Shown here: piece after piece, positions 33,251 to 41,401 of the stretch
Position numbering within the stretch: the stretch's first letter is position 1
Layout of the letters: the number at the start of each line of letters is the position of its first letter
Source of the DNA: Mesorhizobium sp. J428
GTDB lineage: Bacteria; Pseudomonadota; Alphaproteobacteria; Rhizobiales; Rhizobiaceae
Assembly (NCBI RefSeq): GCF_024699925.1
Contig: NZ_JAJOMX010000001.1
Location: 3,262,001 to 3,326,000, forward strand
Direction of reading: 5' to 3'
DNA length: 64,000 nucleotides
The notes under the pieces: generated by a model
What the model was told of the DNA's origin: nothing
Database searches by the model: none
The model's input: the letters and a program-made list of their open reading frames with translations, nothing else
Program-made: the position numbers and the translations under genes

Positions 33251-34168
33251 CTACGGCTGGGGCGATGCGGAGGTCGGCCCGGCAAGCCGGGCCTCAACCT
33301 CCTTTTCGATGCGCTCCAGATATTCATCCAGACCCGCATCGAGGCGTTCCAGCATCAACGCCTCGTAGGGTTGCCCGTCTCCCGCGACGCTTCGCCGTTC
33401 CAGCGCGTTGAGATAGGTATCCCTCTGCTCTGGACCGATCTCGACGGGCGGCCAGCCGTCCCGCAGCAAAATCAGGTTCATCAGAAGCCGCGCCGTGCGG
33501 CCGTTGCCGTCCGAAAACGGATGGATCGCCACCAGCCTGAAATGCGCCTCGAACGCCGTGCGGGGCGCTGCGGGCTGGCCGGACAGCCATACGCCGAGTT
33601 CGTCCATCAGCGCGGGGATCTTCACCGGGTTTGGGAAAACCACGCCGGAGCCGACGATGCGCCGCTGGAATTGGCTGTAGACCCCCGCCATGTCCGGCTT
33701 CGACTGCGCCATGACCATCTCATGAATCCGGCAGATTTCCGCCTCGCCAATCGGCTTCGCTCCTTCCGCCAGTTCGCGCACGAATTGCAAGGCGTTGAAA
33801 TGATCGACGGCCTCGAACAAATCTTTCAGTGGTTTTCCGCCCACGGTCACGCCATCCCGCAGTATAAGTGCGGTTTCGCGTAAGGTCAGCGTGTTTCCTT
33901 CGATGGCGTTGGACGTATAGGTCAGCCTGATATCGAAATCAGCACGCAACGCTTCAAGCGTTTGCTGCCCGAGAGGGCGCATGGCGTCGAGGCGTTGCTT
34001 TTTCTCTTCAATAGACTTCCACATCCTTGATAACATAGCTGATTTCGCGCGCCGTTGCCAGAAATACCATCCGGTGACGACGATTCCGATGGCCGGACCG
34101 AGGATGAGTTGGGGGGCACCACTTTGTGCGATTTGCCTTGGGATGTCCCAAGCCGGCAAGCCGAACAT
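33251..34168 (-). CDS. fic: Fic-family protein (AMPylase-like)
   Basis: 305 residues; ATG 34168 includes a membrane-like segment LILGPAIGIVVTGWYFW, while ATG 34036 (MLSRMWKSIEEKKQ) would omit it. The Fic active site HPFSDGNGRTAR is complete. The N-terminal inhibitory motif (S/T)xxxE(G/N) is present as SNAIEGN, marking a class II, self-inhibited Fic enzyme. The family transfers AMP or related groups onto protein hydroxyls. A Fic gene within a mobile element could act on host or rival proteins; the target is unknown. Confidence 0.85.
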   Translation of the reverse strand: MFGLPAWDIPRQIAQSGAPQLILGPAIGIVVTGWYFWQRRAKSAMLSRMWKSIEEKKQRLDAMRPLGQQTLEALRADFDIRLTYTSNAIEGNTLTLRETALILRDGVTVGGKPLKDLFEAVDHFNALQFVRELAEGAKPIGEAEICRIHEMVMAQSKPDMAGVYSQFQRRIVGSGVVFPNPVKIPALMDELGVWLSGQPAAPRTAFEAHFRLVAIHPFSDGNGRTARLLMNLILLRDGWPPVEIGPEQRDTYLNALERRSVAGDGQPYEALMLERLDAGLDEYLERIEKEVEARLAGPTSASPQP

Positions 34169-34254
34169 GCTGATGGCGCTCGATGCTCGCTTTGCGCGAA
34201 TGGTCGCACTTTATGGCTAGTCAACCACCGTTGCGGCTGGTCGAAGCGGGGCGA

Positions 34255-34377
34255 CTATCGGATCACGCCGAACGAGATCAGCCCATGCCCGACCATCGAG
34301 ACCACGCCGGAGAGGAGTGCCAGCCCGATCAGGATGCGGCCATACCAGGTCAAATGGTCGTCACGGCGATCGCGCAT
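34255..34377 (-). CDS. 40-residue membrane protein
   Basis: MRDRRDDHLTWYGRILIGLA begins a 40-residue frame with a charged N-terminus and a single hydrophobic helix (RILIGLALLSGVVSMVGHG), ending FGVIR-stop. It overlaps the end of the upstream 76-residue gene by 17 bp, which supports coupled translation. Function is unknown. Confidence 0.5.
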   Translation of the reverse strand: MRDRRDDHLTWYGRILIGLALLSGVVSMVGHGLISFGVIR

Positions 34378-34591
34378 CGAACTTGACAGCCTTTTCGTGA
34401 CTGGCCGCCTTGCGGATAAGCATCTGGAGCAGCCTGGCGTCCGGGACGGGCGACATTGGTGTGGTCCGGCGAAACTCGCTGATTGCCGCCGATGTCGAAA
34501 CCGCCGGCTGCGAGCGGAAGCCTGACAGTATCAGGTCCATAACGCGGCTCGCTTCCGCATCGTGATTGATGATCTTCGGTTGATCCGCCAT
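34361..34591 (-). CDS. 76-residue protein of unknown function
   Basis: Starts MADQPKIINHDAEASRVMDL; helical N-terminus, low-complexity Ser/Ala/Pro centre and basic C-terminus. No membrane segment. It is upstream of, and overlaps, the 40-residue membrane protein, with the Fic gene following in the same direction. Not recognised beyond a general resemblance to small genes of conjugative elements. Confidence 0.55.
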   Translation of the reverse strand: MADQPKIINHDAEASRVMDLILSGFRSQPAVSTSAAISEFRRTTPMSPVPDARLLQMLIRKAASHEKAVKFDARSP

Positions 34592-35408
34592 GTGACGCCC
34601 CGCACGAGCCGCCTCAGCGCATCAATGATGAAGTCTCATTGATTCCTTGTAAAGAGCCGGAAAAGGCGATGGTTATTAGGCCAGATAATGCCCCTCGTTC
34701 GCTTCAGGAATTTACCGCACCAAGGCAGTAATTCCTGGATCGTTGGGGTCGTCAAAGAAATAAAGGCGGTAGCCGGCGCGAACGTTGCTGAACGCGCCGG
34801 CTAGGTGCGACACGGGAATTGGGGGATATGTCGCACCGCCTCAATCAATAGGATCTTTCCGCCAGACTGGCGAGTTCAAGTTGATGCGGAGCTTTCTCCG
34901 CCTTGGTCGCCCCTTTGGCGGCGCACGACCGCTGTTTTGGCATGTGGTGCAAGATTCATTTATGCCGCCCCGGCGTGCGCCGGGCGGGCTCTATCTCGCT
35001 TGCGCTCGACCGAACCCCGGCTTCGCACGGGCTGTGCCGGGTTTCGGCCCATGCGGGTCACGATCCCTGACGCGTTGAGTTGCGGCGGCTGGCCGGCAGC
35101 CGCCAGGTTTGCTCTGCGCGCGCGTTTGCGCGCGTGAACCCTTTCGTCCAGCTTACACCGACGGCGGGGAGCAAGAGCCAATAGCCGAAGTCCTCCGGCC
35201 CGCTCTTTCGCCGCTTCGCGCCTCCCGTGTAGTCGGACCGCGCTTCACGCGCCCCAAGGGGTTCGGCTTTGGCGTCCCCGCCTTACGGTCGACCGACCAA
35301 CCCGCTGACGCGGGTTTTCTAGTTGGTCGCTCGGCGCTGGCCAGGGGTTCATGCGCGGTCTTTGTCTGGGCCGTGCTGTCAACCCAAGGCTAGAACAAGG
35401 AGACAGCC
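34592..35408. other. 817-bp non-coding region upstream of parB with consecutive hairpins
   Basis: No gene is supported. Perfect hairpins: 34771-34802 (AGCCGGCGCG/CGCGCCGGCT, 12-nt loop), 34804-34837 (GGTGCGACA/TGTCGCACC), 35084-35104 (GGCGGCTG/CAGCCGCC) and 35117-35134 (CGCGCGC/GCGCGCG, loop GTTT). An imperfect hairpin lies near 35010-35050. The region ends with AAGGAGACAG before the parB-like ATG. Candidate origin, centromere-like, or single-strand promoter region. Confidence 0.55.
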
Positions 35409-37208
35409 ATGAAACTGGACCATTTATCTCTCGAGCAATTGAAGCTCTCCCCTCTCAACGTCAGGTCGAAGGGCGGCGCCGACATTGCCGACCTTCTGCC
35501 CTCCATCCGTTCGCTGGGCGTCATCCAGCCGTTGCTGGTCAGGCCAAACTGCGAAGGTTTCGAGATCGTAGCGGGCCAGCGGCGCTACCATGCGCTGGTG
35601 AAGCTGGCCGGGGAAGGATATGCCGAGCCCGTCCCCGTCGCCATCATGGAGGAGGGGGACGACGCCAAGGCCATCGAGGCATCGCTGGCCGAGAACGTCG
35701 CCCGCCTGCCGATGGACGAGGTCGATCAGTACAAGGCGTTCGCCGCCTTGAAGGCGCAGGGGCTGGGCGTGTCCGAGATCGCCGCCCGCTTCGGCATCAC
35801 CGAACGGCTGGTCGGTCAGCGGCTGGCCATCGCCAACATCATCGCCCCTATCCTCAACGCCTACCGCCGCGAGGAGATAAGGCCCGATACGTTGCGCCTT
35901 CTCACCATGGCGACACCGCGCCAGCAAAAGGCATGGTGGAAGCTGTTCAGGAGCAAGGACGAGCAGGCCCCCACCGGGCACCGATTGAAGGCGTGGCTGT
36001 TCGGCGGAGCGCAGGTTCCCGTCTCCAACGCCCTGTTCGACGTCGAACATTATGACGGGGCTATCGTGTCCGACCTGTTCGAGGACGAGCGCTATTTTGC
36101 CGACAGCGAGGCGTTCTGGGCGTTGCAGAATACCGCCATTGCCGAACGGCGGGATGCCTGCCTGCAAGCGGGATGGGCCGAGGTCGTGGTGCTCGATACG
36201 GGCGAGCGCTTCCAGACATGGGAGCATGTCAAAACCCCGAAGAAGAAGGGCGGCAGGGTCTATGTCGCCATCACGCAGGACGGGGAAGTCACTTTCCATG
36301 AAGGCTGGCTCACCGAGAAGGAGGTCCGCCGCTTGGCGAAGGCGGAGGCATCCGGCAAGGGAGGCGAACCAGCCAAGGCCGAGCGCCCTGAGCTGACCAA
36401 GACGATGCGGAACTATATCGGTCTGCACAAGCATGCCGCCGTGCGGACGGAACTGCTGGCAAGCCCGTCAATCGCCCTGCGGCTGGCGGTGGCGCATATG
36501 GTCGCCGGCTCCGGCCTGTGGACTGTGGAAGCCGAGAAGCAGAAGGCCGACAACACCGCCATCCGCGACAGCCTTGCCGCCTCGCGGGCACAGGCGGGGT
36601 TTGCGGAGGAACGGAGCCGTATCCGCGAGCTTCTCGACATCGAGGGCGACGGTCCCGTTGTCTCGCACGGCAACGGCTTCAACCTTGCGCGCCGTTCGCT
36701 GGCCGATATCTTCGACAGCCTGATGCACATGGAGGATGCCGCCGTCCTGCGTATCCTCGCCTATGTCATGGCCGAGACGCTGGAAGCGCAGTCGGGCATC
36801 GTGGAGGCGCTCGGCGCATTGCTCTCGACCGACATGAAGGGCTGGTGGACGGCGGACGAGACGTTCTTCGACCTCCTGCGCGACAAGATGGCGGTCAACG
36901 CCATCCTGCGCGAGGTCGCGGGCGATGTGACAGCCGATGCCCATATCGCCTCGACCGCCAAGGTGCAGAAGAAGATCGTTGCCGACTGCCTCGCGGGCGA
37001 CAACGGCCGCACCAAGGTCGATGGCTGGCTTCCCCGCTACATGGCGTTCCCGGCGCAGGGCTACACGCCGCGCTTTCCCGAGGCCTTGTTCGGACGCGGC
37101 GGAGCAGGCGTCGATGCTGAGGAAGGCGAAGCGGACGACGACAGCGACGATGCTGAAGCATCTGCCGAAGCCGAGGACATGCTTGAAGATCTGACGCAGG
37201 CGGCTTAA
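35409..37208 (+). CDS. parB: ParB/RepB/Spo0J-family partition-type protein
   Basis: 599 residues, longer than chromosomal ParB. Residues ~1-110 form the ParB nuclease-like/CTP-binding domain (LKLSPLNVRSKGGADIADLL, IVAGQRRYHAL, ASLAENVARLPMDEVDQY). A helix-turn-helix follows (GVSEIAARFGITERLVGQRL). The long C-terminal part is helical, with a very acidic tail (EEGEADDDSDDAEASAEAED). No parA is adjacent, as is common on ICEs and large plasmids. The Shine-Dalgarno AAGGAG at 35397-35402 supports the start. Likely a DNA-binding stability or regulatory factor of the element. Confidence 0.85.
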   Translation: MKLDHLSLEQLKLSPLNVRSKGGADIADLLPSIRSLGVIQPLLVRPNCEGFEIVAGQRRYHALVKLAGEGYAEPVPVAIMEEGDDAKAIEASLAENVARLPMDEVDQYKAFAALKAQGLGVSEIAARFGITERLVGQRLAIANIIAPILNAYRREEIRPDTLRLLTMATPRQQKAWWKLFRSKDEQAPTGHRLKAWLFGGAQVPVSNALFDVEHYDGAIVSDLFEDERYFADSEAFWALQNTAIAERRDACLQAGWAEVVVLDTGERFQTWEHVKTPKKKGGRVYVAITQDGEVTFHEGWLTEKEVRRLAKAEASGKGGEPAKAERPELTKTMRNYIGLHKHAAVRTELLASPSIALRLAVAHMVAGSGLWTVEAEKQKADNTAIRDSLAASRAQAGFAEERSRIRELLDIEGDGPVVSHGNGFNLARRSLADIFDSLMHMEDAAVLRILAYVMAETLEAQSGIVEALGALLSTDMKGWWTADETFFDLLRDKMAVNAILREVAGDVTADAHIASTAKVQKKIVADCLAGDNGRTKVDGWLPRYMAFPAQGYTPRFPEALFGRGGAGVDAEEGEADDDSDDAEASAEAEDMLEDLTQAA

Positions 37209-37228
37209 CGGCTCCGCCCGCGAATATG

Positions 37229-37254
37229 CGCCGCCCGGCCCCGGCCGGGCGGCG
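37229..37254. terminator. bidirectional terminator hairpin
   Basis: A 26-bp perfect palindrome with half-site CGCCGCCCGGCC lies between the converging parB gene and the 53-residue gene. It forms an ~11-bp GC-rich stem. T-rich flanks are weak. Confidence 0.65.
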
Positions 37255-37257
37255 TTG

Positions 37258-37419
37258 CTACATCCAGAAGGGCCTGACCCAACCCAGCCACAAGAAGAGC
37301 AGCGCAAGCAGTGCGGTCCCGCCCGCGCCGAGGAAGGATCCCTTGCGGCCGGGCGTCCAGTAGGGAATGGGCTCGGCCTCTCGTGGGACGGAGTGTTGCT
37401 CGTTGTCACGCATGCGCAT
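37258..37419 (-). CDS. 53-residue single-span membrane protein
   Basis: Begins MRMRDNEQHSVPREAEPIPY and ends with a hydrophobic helix (GGTALLALLFLWLGWVRPFWM). The polar N-terminus and single C-terminal helix suggest a tail-anchored topology. It lies 11 bp after the secreted nuclease gene in the same direction, so it may be co-transcribed. Too short for standard gene calling. Function unknown. Confidence 0.5.
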   Translation of the reverse strand: MRMRDNEQHSVPREAEPIPYWTPGRKGSFLGAGGTALLALLFLWLGWVRPFWM

Positions 37420-37430
37420 GGAGTCTTCCT

Positions 37431-38624
37431 TTATTGCCCGATCGTGATCTCGATCGGGCAGTGATCGCTCGGAAACATCGGCGCAAAACTCAAGACGGTA
37501 TTGCCGCCCGGGAAAGGCTGCGGCGGCGGAAACTTCACGGTTTCGTCGGCGGCCTCCAGCGTGCAGGCCTCGATATAGCCGTCCGGCTCACCCATCCGCA
37601 CGCCCACGGCTTTTGCTTGCTCCTCGATGGCGATGCGCTGTGCGACGGGAATGTTATTGGGCGTGGGATCGTGGACCAGCGGGTCGGGCCGCAGCAGGAT
37701 TTCCGTGCCGGGGCCGATGCGCCCGCTCTGCGGCCCGGAAATCAGGAAGAAGTCTCGGCTGCCGATGGAGGAGGGCATATAGGGCTGCCAGTCGAAATTC
37801 GCGGCCCCGGCAAAGGCCTCGTGAGCGAGGCGTTTTCGGAAAGAGCGGCTTTGCGGATAGTTGCGCGGCCAGCACTGGCTCTGCTGCGCGGGTTCGATTC
37901 TGATTGCGGGATCGACCGCGCGCAAGGCCGCCGCATGACGATCATCCGCCTCAAGAAACTTTCGGTTGTAGTCGCCCGCCACGATCACCGTGCGGCCTTC
38001 CGCCGTCCGGTCCCTGATCCAGTTGCCCAGCGTGACGATCTGCTTGTCAAGCACCGCGCAGTCGTCCATCAGGTCAGGATAACGGACCGGGTCGTTGGAA
38101 TCCTCATCGGCGCAGGATGCCTTGAGATACACCGACAGCACCGTGTAGTCGGCGCCTTCGTGCGTAAAGGCGATGCCGACACCGCCGCGTACCGGACGCT
38201 CGCTCTCATAGACGCAGCCTGACCAGTGGGTTTCGCTGAGCGCGTCGAGCTGCACGGGCTGGACCGAGAGGCCAAGGCTTTTGCGCCAGGCAATCGCGGT
38301 GAAGATCTCGCCGCGGTCCTGCACACACGCGGCCGTGCCGCAGCGCGTCTCGAACAGCAACTCGTATCCTTCGCCGAGCACGTTGCGCGCGCCCGCCATG
38401 CTGCCGATCTCCTGGAGCGCGACAATGTCCGGGTCTGTCCGCGCGATATGATCGCGGATCACCTGCATGTCGGCCTCGGTGCGCACATGCCCGCCGCGCG
38501 GCGAGACGCCGGCTTCCTGCGCAAGATTGGCGATATTCCAGCTCATCGCTTTGAGCGGCTCTGCCTGCGCAGGTGTTGCGCCAAGCCCGAGCATCGCGGC
38601 CGCAAACAAACGACTGATCATCAT
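37431..38624 (-). CDS. secreted endonuclease/exonuclease/phosphatase (EEP) family protein
   Basis: 397 residues. A signal peptide (MMISRLFAAAMLGLGATPAQA) leads into AEPLKAMSWNIANLAQEAG. EEP-fold motifs follow: TDPDIVALQEIG (catalytic Glu), TVIVAGDYNRKF (Asp/Asn pair) and MFPSDHCPIEITI at the end (Asp-His). Together they form the DNase I-like active site. It would act in the periplasm or outside on nucleic acid or a phosphoester. It is unusual cargo between a ParB and a resolvase gene; substrate unknown. Confidence 0.8.
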   Translation of the reverse strand: MMISRLFAAAMLGLGATPAQAEPLKAMSWNIANLAQEAGVSPRGGHVRTEADMQVIRDHIARTDPDIVALQEIGSMAGARNVLGEGYELLFETRCGTAACVQDRGEIFTAIAWRKSLGLSVQPVQLDALSETHWSGCVYESERPVRGGVGIAFTHEGADYTVLSVYLKASCADEDSNDPVRYPDLMDDCAVLDKQIVTLGNWIRDRTAEGRTVIVAGDYNRKFLEADDRHAAALRAVDPAIRIEPAQQSQCWPRNYPQSRSFRKRLAHEAFAGAANFDWQPYMPSSIGSRDFFLISGPQSGRIGPGTEILLRPDPLVHDPTPNNIPVAQRIAIEEQAKAVGVRMGEPDGYIEACTLEAADETVKFPPPQPFPGGNTVLSFAPMFPSDHCPIEITIGQ

Positions 38625-38793
38625 GCGAGCTCCCTCCCCAAATAGATATGTCGGGAGAACTATATCTCTAGCCGAAACGAATCATAGTTGGATCGTTTCT
38701 TTCGCCTCATAGAAGAATAAACCTTCTCGTCTATGCGCCCTTATAAAGTCTCGGCCAGGGAGACTTGGGGCCGGTCATCCGTGTTCCGGTCAC
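38625..38793. promoter_or_regulatory. AT-rich gap with short inverted repeats
   Basis: Contains AGATAT...ATATCT (about 38643-38668) and GAAACGA...TCGTTTC (about 38676-38702). This is likely the promoter/regulatory region of the leftward nuclease gene and the 3' end of the resolvase gene. Confidence 0.35.
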
Positions 38794-39366
38794 TCAATTC
38801 GCCGGTCCTGCCATCGAGCGGTTGATGGCGCGCGTCAGCGTCCACGGTTGAATCCCATGCTCGGCGGCGATCTGCACCCGTGTCGCCTGCTTTGTCTCGA
38901 TCCGGTAATGCGCATCGAACACCTGCACCGGCGTCAGCTTCGGCGGGCGGCCGAGACGCTTGCCGCGCGCGCGCGCCGCCTCAATGCCTTCCTTCGTCCG
39001 CTCGATCAGGTTCTCGCGCTCATACTGCGCATTGGCGCTCAGGGTATTGTATTGCCAGCGGCCATAGGCCGTATCCATGTCCAGCCGCACGCTGGCGATG
39101 TGGATGCGTATGCCGCGCTCCTGGAGCTGGAAAAGCTGGTTCGCGGCGTCCCGCACCGAGCGAAAGGCGCGATCGAGCGCCCAGACCACCAGAACGTCCC
39201 CCGGCCGCAGCCGCGCGATCACCTCATCGTAGACCGGCCGCTTCCGCGCGACGGCGGAGAGGGTTTCGAGGTGGAGTTCATCGGCCACATGGCGCAGGCC
39301 GAGGATTTGCCGGTCCGGGCGCTGCTCGGCCGTGGACACGCGCAGGTATGCAATGCGTCTTGTCAT
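38794..39366 (-). CDS. small serine recombinase (resolvase/invertase type)
   Basis: 190 residues from ATG 39366; the open frame upstream overlaps the inverted-repeat region. The catalytic Ser is in RRIAYLRVSTAEQRPDRQ. The block RPGDVLVVWALDRAFRSVRD is the classic resolvase/invertase region, and the C-terminus has a Hin-type helix-turn-helix (RVQIAAEHGIQPWTLTRAI). It may resolve element multimers or invert a segment. Upstream it is bracketed by a 20-bp inverted repeat. Confidence 0.87.
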   Translation of the reverse strand: MTRRIAYLRVSTAEQRPDRQILGLRHVADELHLETLSAVARKRPVYDEVIARLRPGDVLVVWALDRAFRSVRDAANQLFQLQERGIRIHIASVRLDMDTAYGRWQYNTLSANAQYERENLIERTKEGIEAARARGKRLGRPPKLTPVQVFDAHYRIETKQATRVQIAAEHGIQPWTLTRAINRSMAGPAN

Positions 39367-39408
39367 GTTTCCTTTCGTTTCAATGGGTTGGCAAGTTGGC
39401 GGATCGCC

Positions 39409-39537
39409 ACATAAACGACCCCTTTTGTGCCCGTCACGCCGCCGCTCCGGCAAGGCGCGGAAACCCGCGATTTCTATAAACATTCTAGCAGATCAGCAGG
39501 CCGTTATTCAAATATCAACAAAATCGGTCGTTTATGT
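39409..39537. repeat. 20-bp inverted repeat bracketing the resolvase/secreted-protein promoter region
   Basis: The left arm at 39409-39428 reads ACATAAACGACC-CC-TTTTGT. The right arm at 39518-39537, on the opposite strand, reads ACATAAACGACC-GA-TTTTGT. Eighteen of 20 positions agree, and the only differences are the two bases after ACATAAACGACC. The right arm covers the start codon of the gene at 39534. Possible recombination sites or paired operators. Confidence 0.7.
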
Positions 39538-39902
39538 TGAGGAATTCTCTCATCGTCAAAAGAACAAGAGCTTTCCTGCCGGGGATGGTTGTTTCGGCTG
39601 TTTTGGGCGTCCAGCCGTCTTATGCCGCAAGCCTCACCGCCGGCGACATACTCAAGGAAATGCCGGCCAACGAATTCGTCGTCTATGTCGCTGGCATGGT
39701 CGAGGGCTTCGCCTACGCCCGCTTCCGCAAGGATTCCATCGAGGCAGGTCGGACGGTCGAAACCGGGATGCGTTGCATACGCGACTTTTATCTCACCAAC
39801 CCGAAGATCATTCTCATGATCGAGGATGCATTCCGCCTGCACGCGCAGCACGCGCCGTCCGTCGTGCTGGCCGCCATGCTCAAGAAGGAGTGCGGCGAAT
39901 GA
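39534..39902 (+). CDS. small secreted protein of unknown function
   Basis: 122 residues from ATG 39534. The signal peptide runs to about PSYAAS (LIVKRTRAFLPGMVVSAVLG core). The mature part SLTAGDILKEMPANEFVVYV is alpha-helical, with two cysteines (GMRCIRD, KKECGE). No Shine-Dalgarno is visible because the inverted-repeat arm occupies that position; ATG 39585 is the alternative. The stop overlaps the next start (ATGA). Confidence 0.6.
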   Translation: MLRNSLIVKRTRAFLPGMVVSAVLGVQPSYAASLTAGDILKEMPANEFVVYVAGMVEGFAYARFRKDSIEAGRTVETGMRCIRDFYLTNPKIILMIEDAFRLHAQHAPSVVLAAMLKKECGE

Positions 39903-40645
39903 TGCGACTGGCCGGGTCATTGCGCAGGGAGTTTACCAGACGCAGCGAAGCCGCCGCCTTCCAGCGTTTCCAGCAACAGCAACATGAGGAACGCAAGCGC
40001 CGGGACCGCGAGGAAGACATCGGCGATGACACGGCCGAACTCCTGGACATGGCGGCACTGATCGTCACCGAACGGGAGATCCGGGAATTCCGCTTCGCAA
40101 TCACCCGCTACGATGCGGCGACGGTCGAGGCGCTTCTGGAGAATGAAACCGCGCTGGAACTCATCCTCAAGCAGAAGCGGGAAATGCTCACGCGCGCCTA
40201 TGTGCTGCCGGACGGCCGCCGCGTCTTCAAATCCGAGGACGGCATCCGCGTCTTTGACGAGCACGGCACCGAACTCGATGCCTCCGACGTCGACCCCGAT
40301 CTCATCGGAGCACGCCATCCGAGCTGGGAAGCCTACAGGCCGATCCTTGAAGAGAGCATGCGCCTCGCCGAAGAGCGCCGTACGCTGCTCGCTTATCAGG
40401 CCAAGCTGGACGAGGCACGCGAGCGTCTCGATGCGGGCGACCTGACGCGCGAGGAATTCGAGCGCCTGCGCGGAGAGCTGGTGGTCGACATGCCGGAGGC
40501 GGTTCGTAGCAAGATTCCGGGGCTTGCCGGCGAGCGGCAGCCCGAAGCCGGGCAGTCCGCACAAACTGCCGTCGATCTCGACATATCGGACGACATGATT
40601 CCGAGTTCCAGCCCGGTCAGCCTGGCGCCGGGCATGGGCCGCTAG
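39899..40645 (+). CDS. charged coiled-coil-like protein of unknown function
   Basis: 248 residues (ATG 39899, or ATG 39902 one codon later). The N-terminus is extremely charged and Gln/Arg/Glu-rich (FQRFQQQQHEERKRRDREED). A central segment ALELILKQKREMLTRAYVLP resembles a short beta domain plus helix, and the C-terminus is Ser/Pro-rich. No signal or membrane segment. It is coupled by 4-bp overlap to the secreted protein gene. Function unknown. Confidence 0.62.
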   Translation: MMRLAGSLRREFTRRSEAAAFQRFQQQQHEERKRRDREEDIGDDTAELLDMAALIVTEREIREFRFAITRYDAATVEALLENETALELILKQKREMLTRAYVLPDGRRVFKSEDGIRVFDEHGTELDASDVDPDLIGARHPSWEAYRPILEESMRLAEERRTLLAYQAKLDEARERLDAGDLTREEFERLRGELVVDMPEAVRSKIPGLAGERQPEAGQSAQTAVDLDISDDMIPSSSPVSLAPGMGR

Positions 40646-40718
40646 GCCGACCACACAGAGCCGAGCACACCGCAACCCACCAGAACTTCACTCCTGAAAC
40701 CCAGCACAGGAGACGGCG

Positions 40719-40922
40719 ATGGCAACTCACAATGACATCTATCGGGTAGCGAGGGACCCCAATTATCGCATCTTGTATGAGGGAGAACGCATACAGGAGA
40801 CGTTCGCACGCACCGCCCCAGAGGTGCAGAACGAGATCGACAGGAAGCAAAAAGAAGAAGACCGAGGAAAATATCAAAAACAAGAAAAAGAAGACCGGCC
40901 GCCGACGAGGACGCCAAGGTGA
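40719..40922 (+). CDS. small charged protein
   Basis: 67 residues with a good Shine-Dalgarno (AGGAGACGG) before ATG 40719. MATHNDIYRVARDPNYRILY begins the protein; the C-terminus is very rich in Lys/Glu. Its stop overlaps the GTG of the next, broken gene (GTGA). Function unknown. Confidence 0.52.
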   Translation: MATHNDIYRVARDPNYRILYEGERIQETFARTAPEVQNEIDRKQKEEDRGKYQKQEKEDRPPTRTPR

Positions 40923-41280
40923 TCTGCACCGATCTGGTCCGGCAGGGCATGCTCGGCCGCCCCGACTATCTGGGGCGCGCGCGCTATGTCGGGGAGCATC
41001 TGACGGATCGGCATATGCGCGGCGCGGCTACCATGCATGGGCGCTGCCGGTGGTTCGGCATATGCGCCGCTTGCGCCGCGCAACGGCCTTCTGGCGTGTC
41101 CTGGCGCAGGCGCGGGCCGATCACATCGCGTCCCTCGACGGCGATGCGTCACGCCGGAGCCGCCTCGGTGCGCTTCTCTGCGCCATCGGCCATCCGGTCT
41201 GTTATTTGATCGGCGGTCTTGTCCGTGAGCCCGACTGGCCCTCGCTTTATCGGGACCGCGCCACCAGCGTTGCGTTGTGA
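40919..41280 (+). pseudogene. frameshifted gene, cause visible as a 5-bp tandem duplication
   Basis: GTG 40919 begins VICTDLVRQGMLGRPDYLG. The frame runs to HLTDRHMRG and then fails. The continuation YHAWALPVVRHMRRLRRA ... LREPDWPS is in another frame. At 41019-41028 the DNA reads GCGGC twice in tandem; removing one copy restores MRGYHAW and a protein of about 118 residues with a hydrophobic segment (CAIGHPVCYLIGGLV). Unknown function; inactive unless the copy is an assembly artefact. Confidence 0.65.
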
Positions 41281-41340
41281 TCATTCGGCGGAACATTGCC
41301 TATCTCGCGTCGCAGCACGGTTATGCCGGTGCTGCGGCAC

Positions 41341-41401
41341 AAAAAATATTGTCATGACATTGTCGGGCAATTGTGGTAATCTGAGGTTGAAAGGTAGAAG
41401 A
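41341..41401 (+). promoter_or_regulatory. toxin-antitoxin promoter/operator
   Basis: An AT-rich stretch holds TTGTCA (about 41349-41354) and the perfect palindrome TGTCATGACA at 41350-41359, followed by a possible -10 and a purine-rich GGTAGAAG just before ATG 41402. Autoregulation by the antitoxin is expected for this module type. Confidence 0.5.
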
